Assembly: GCA_003116875.1 (NCBI GenBank)
Contig: BCKT01000014.1
Span: 752,149 to 816,148, forward strand
Length of the DNA stretch: 64,000 nucleotides
DNA from: Takashimella koratensis
Lineage: Eukaryota > Basidiomycota > Tremellomycetes > Trichosporonales > Tetragoniomycetaceae
Reading direction: 5' to 3'
Both the position numbers and the translations under genes were made by a program. This document shows, in pieces, positions 60,401 to 64,000 of the stretch. How positions within the stretch are numbered: position 1 is the stretch's first letter; each line of letters starts with the position of its first letter. The notes under the pieces were generated by a model that saw only the letters and a list, made by a program, of their open reading frames with translations, ran no database searches and was not told the DNA's origin.

Positions 60401-60560
60401 AGCCCTGCCCCAACGGCCGCCGCGGCCCGCTGTCCCTCCCGCCTGCACGATGCTCGCAGCCTCGCCTCACCGAAAGGGCAAACTTGGCGGTACGCTCGGT
60501 GATACCCAGGTCACGGAGCTGGCTGATCAGATCCGCCCGCGGGTTCGGCGACGTTGACAT
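57433..60560 (-). CDS. Universal stress protein (Usp) domain protein with probable N-terminal UBA domain
   Basis: Proposed exons: 60560-60471, 60330-60294, 59962-59934, 59886-58303, 58207-58087, 58011-57945, 57838-57781 and 57642-57433, all in phase. The first three spell MSTSPNPRADLISQLRDLGI, TERTAKFALS, KTNNNVERAAEY, VFSGQADRDE, a three-helix UBA-like unit. A long disordered region with Ser/Pro-rich and Glu/Asp-rich parts follows. The Usp domain is at the C-terminus: RRYVVLSDLSDESKYAVEWAIG, DEVFLISVME, LLDLIDFLEPTMAIVGSRGLG, NLKGILLGSTSHYLVQKSSVPVM, VARR. GSRGxGxxxGxxLGSxSxYLxxxxxxPVxVxR is the nucleotide-binding signature of the ATP-binding Usp class. Alternative start for a Usp-only product: ATG 60029 (MPPLDRSFSLPVS). 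Stop TGA 57435-57433. Confidence 0.72.
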
Positions 60561-61137
60561 GGTAGGTTGGTAGGTGTAGAAGGTAATGATTAGACGTGGC
60601 GATGAAGTCGCTGTTAAGCTTGGCTTGGCTGGATCCCTGGATCGATGCCCGGTCCGCTCCGTCGGCTACAAGTGATTGCTTTGCTTACTCGATAAGGCAA
60701 TAACCCGACCAACCACACCAACACCGTGGTACAGTACCACAACAACAACAACAACAACGGTAGAAACCATTTGCATGTCTACCATTAGGTATCAATGTAA
60801 AGACCAAGATCGTGTGTATGTTATGTAGGGTTTAGACAAGTACGTGTATATCAAGTAATAGTAACAACATGTTAATGCGTGTATGATGTTGCTGTGTTTC
60901 CAGAACCAGAACCTATGCACATGTGGGAGTGAGAACTTTATGCGTGTATGATGTGCGTCAGAGTGAGAGAGGGAATGAGAATGAAAAGAAAAATTGTCGT
61001 CTACTGTTGGATGAGATGCGAGTTGACACGGGACAAATGACAGTGGGTTGGGCGAGCAAGCCGATATGGATAGGTGGACGACAGGTGGGCGAGACGAGGC
61101 GCCCGAGGTGGACAAGGGTGGACAAGGGCGAGACGAC
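60561..61137. promoter_or_regulatory. Intergenic: UBA-Usp promoter and YTH 3' end
   Basis: About 575 bp; both neighbours are on the minus strand. A (CAA)n microsatellite lies at 60741-60760. AT-rich sequence (60785-60900) may be 3' UTR of the YTH gene. Confidence 0.5.
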
Positions 61138-64000
61138 TCAGTACAGCGCAGAGAAGGCAACGTCGGTCGGGATACCGAATCCAGAGCTCGACGAAGGCAC
61201 AGGCTGACCTTCCTCGTCCTTGTCCCACTCTGCAAGCAGCTGCGAGCCGACATCTGCAACTGTTAGCGTTACTCTATCAAAACCAAACTTCTACTCACTT
61301 GGCTCAATCTCGGTCCCGTCACGAGACACCTTGACCTCTCGATCCCCGTTCCAGGGGTTCCTAAGATGGCGCGTTCGACCAAACGGCAATGGTTTGACCT
61401 TGATCCACTGGATCCGGAACGGTGGACCCCACGAATCCGGAGCATGCTCTGAGGACGACTTTCTCGGTTGAGGTTCAGGCTCACCAATCGTGTCCTTGCG
61501 AACAACCCTGTCGTCTTCGTCCTTTCTCAGAGCGTGCGGGTCAAGCGTCTGTGCCCGGTGATCATCGATGACGGTGTGCGGTTTGTCGGCCGGCGGGTCG
61601 GTCTTGCTCTCCCCAGGGCTATGATCCGCCGGGTCTTTGGCGGTAAGCTCCGCCAACCGCGCCTCCTCCTCCTCGGTCAGCTGGCCCGGGGATGTGACGG
61701 GTGGCATAGTCGATTGCGACGACGTCGTGAGGAATGGTTTCGGTCGCAAGGGATCAGACGATGCTCGGGCACGCTCATCAACCTCGCTCTCCTCCTCGCG
61801 GATTCGCTCAGGAGTCGACCACTGCTTGGACGGGTTGGATCCGGTAGTTCCCGTGGTGGAGACGCTCGAGAGGGACGGGTTGCGAACGACCGGTGGGACT
61901 TTAGCAGTCGCAGCTGCAGCCGCAGCGGCCACCGCAGCTCGCTCAGCCCTCTCCGCCGCTTTCTCCTTGTTGATCGGTTCGACCATTTTCGCGTAACCGT
62001 AAAACTCACCCGACCGATTCGCGCCAAAAATCAGGATCACATCCTGCGACGTCCGAAGTGCTTGGTCTGACGTTAGCCATGTCAAACTCCAAACCTACCT
62101 AAGATTGGCTCATTGTGCCGCTGCGTCTTCCAAGTGCCCGTGGCCACGCTCTCCTCGAGGTCAATCTGGGGTCAGCTGAATCCAAACTGTATACCCACCG
62201 TAGTCAAACTCTTGAGAATGAAATACCGCCGGGGAAAGTTGCGCACGAGAAAGCTCGAGTTGGTACTCGCATAACTCGCCGAACTCTTGTGCTCCCTCCC
62301 TTGCTCGATCTGCTCGACACTCGCCACGATCGAGTCACGCCGCCGTCCCTCACCTTCTGGTGGATGCTCAAGAACCGCGGGACTCGGTGGGACCGACGCC
62401 CCGGGCAATGGGGTAGCCACATCTGCCTGCTCCTTCTCCACTGCTTCCTTCTCCTGATCCCGAACCCATGCGCGGTGAATCCCTACTCCTCGCTGCGCAC
62501 CGACGCCCGCACGTAGATCGTCGTCTTTCTTCCGAACACGACAAACCATACGAGGGCATCGAGCGTCCCAGGGTCGGAGCGGCCGACCATTGAAGAACGG
62601 AACGGCGCGATCGAGATCTGCCTGGGAGGAAAAGTTGACAAATGCGCATGATGACCGACTGATCAGGAAGATCGACGACGGTCCGCGCCATGGCTCGTCG
62701 TTCGGATGGGGGTTCTCGGCAGTGGGAGCAACATAAGGAACCGTGCTGTTGAAAAACTTCCACAGCTCTTCGTGGGAGACGTTACTCGGGCTATTGTCAG
62801 CGAGCTCTCAAAATCAAGACTTACACATTGCCGACCCACATGACCCAGTCACTGCGGCGTGCTGGGGCCTGCGGATGGTACTCCTTGCGCTCGAGCTCCT
62901 GCTTAGCCTTGGCCGCAACGAGCTCGGCCGCGCGGGAGGGACCACTCCATGACATGCGTGTTTGGTTTTTCGCCGGTCGGGGTTTGGGAGGCTGCCAGGT
63001 GGACGGTTGAGGTGAGCGCCAATCGGGAGACGGTTGCGGTTGAGGCTGTGGTTGGGGTTGCGCCTGGTTGTACGGAAACCCATACGACTGTGACCAAGCC
63101 GATGGAGGCATCGACGGGTAGTAAACACCTCGACTTGGGTTATACTCGTCCATCGTACTCTGCCGTTGACGTACACCGAAAAACGGCTGCTGGACCGGAG
63201 CCATGACCGGGCTCATGGGTGGACTGGTCCAAAAGCTCGAGCTCGGGGTGTTGCTCGGCCGGTGCATACCCATGTAGGGCGGTGACGGGTTGAGAGAGGG
63301 CGAAGGCGCCTGGGGCTGGGCCTTAGCCTCGTACTCGTTTGGGTAGTACATGTAAGGGCGATTGAATCCGCTACCGCCGCCGCCACCGAAATTTGGGTCG
63401 GGACCCTGCATGGCGTAAGATGCAGGGTTGTATGGGGCATGGAAACCATAGCCGCCCGCACGGGGATCATAGAGGGAAGGGTTGCCCGGAATCGACGCGT
63501 GGTCAGATGATAGCCGCAAGGTATCGAAACGACCTGAGACGTCCTCGCTAGTGAGGTCTGCGCTCGAAACGGTAAGAATGAAGACCAATAAAATCGGACG
63601 AGGTCGGATGGAAAAAAACCAAACAATCGAAAAAAAAAAAAATCTCCATGTTAGCATCTGATCGCGACGACTGCTCTCTCGATCGATCCCATCACCACAC
63701 TTGCCTGGTTGTTTCTGCGCATCCGCATGCGATCGCAGCTGTCCATCGGAAGCCCGTCGAGGCATCGCGTCTTCTGGTGTGCTTGGGGACTCGGTCTGGG
63801 CGAGTGTGTTGACAGAAGAAGGGGGAAGAGTCATGATGGGCGCGAGGTTATCAATAGTCGGCGACGACGACGACGACGAACACGCCTCTAGAGCTGTGCC
63901 GTGTCAGCATCATGTTCGAATGAAACGTTCTCCACCGCTGATCTTGTCTCAAAAGATCCTTCCAGATACTCGTCGTGCTCACCTTGGGCCTGACGACCAA
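61138..64000 (-). CDS. YTH-domain m6A reader with an N-terminal RRM (5' end beyond window)
   Basis: Nuclear/cytoplasmic reader of N6-methyladenosine in RNA. The first visible exon (64000-63983, GRQAQ) splices to an exon starting at about 63893 (ACSSSSSSP), so the true start lies outside. Then come a Pro/Gln/Tyr-rich disordered region, an RRM (SDWVMWVGNV; SIFLISRSSCAFVNFSS) and the YTH domain: SFLVRNFPRRYFILKSLTT, ATGTWKTQRHNEPILDQAL, VILIFGANRSGEFYGYAKM, PPFRIQWIKVKPLPF, HLRNPWNGDREVKVSRDGTEIEP. The SRDGTEIEP end is YTHDC1-like. TGTW supplies one cage tryptophan. About 150 residues (Ala-rich, then acidic) are inserted between GYAKM and WGPPFRIQW. Stop TGA 61140-61138. Confidence 0.9.

Noticed and set aside
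1..64000. tRNA, rRNA, CRISPR or transposon genes
   Set aside because: I looked for tRNA B-box-like sequences, regular spaced repeats, transposase or reverse-transcriptase motifs and terminal repeats; none was convincing. GGTTCGAG at about 43950 is inside a RAD4 exon.

Overview
The window is nuclear DNA from a basidiomycete fungus, most likely a tremellomycete (Cryptococcus/Trichosporon-like). I infer this from the gene content (chitin synthase, ORMDL, RNAi-type Arb1-like protein, RRM+YTH protein, a Dik6-like multi-pass protein restricted to basidiomycetes) and from compact, intron-dense genes with CTGAC/CTAAC branch sites. I see no plasmid, viral, CRISPR or transposon genes. One 75-base run of N interrupts a long GT microsatellite near 2.5 kb, so this is a draft scaffold.

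Layout. 0-9.5 kb: first exons of an IPI1-type ribosome-biogenesis gene (-), CDC50 flippase subunit (+), a JMJD5-like JmjC protein (-) and a chitin synthase (-). 9.5-25.6 kb: Arb1-like protein (+), an orphan membrane-anchored protein (-), MTD1 folate dehydrogenase (+), MDM35/TRIAP1 (-), a PPR protein (-), an RBM42-like RRM protein (+), ORMDL (+) and a small acidic protein (-). 26.5-40.7 kb: RIO1 kinase (-), TspO (+), an orphan disordered protein (+), PRP24/SART3 (-) and an M16 metalloprotease (-). 41.6-54 kb: RAD4/XPC (+), a derlin (+), an SLC35F6-like transporter (+), an unresolved ORF pair (-), EAF6 (-), ribosomal protein uL22 (-) and a cystathionine lyase (-). 54.5-64 kb: a Dik6-like membrane protein (-), a probable UBA plus universal-stress-protein fusion (-) and a YTH m6A reader (-) running off the right edge.

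The genes are mostly housekeeping and do not form one pathway. Loose themes are lipid and membrane homeostasis (CDC50, MDM35, ORMDL, TspO, derlin), RNA metabolism (IPI1, PRP24, RBM42-like, YTH, Arb1-like, RIO1, uL22) and chromatin/DNA repair (JmjC, EAF6, RAD4).

The most unusual properties are in gene architecture. A very tight class of introns of 31-34 nt (mostly exactly 32) recurs in CHS, PRP24, M16 and RAD4. Pure poly-C tracts sit in several introns near the branch site. There is a 9-nt microexon in the RBM42-like gene and a 5-nt coding first exon in MDM35. MDM35 carries a large low-complexity insertion between its two CX9C helices. The upstream exons of the stress-protein gene encode a UBA fold that splices in frame to a Usp domain. 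All gene models are read by eye from splice signals and protein similarity remembered from families; none was verified with transcripts.
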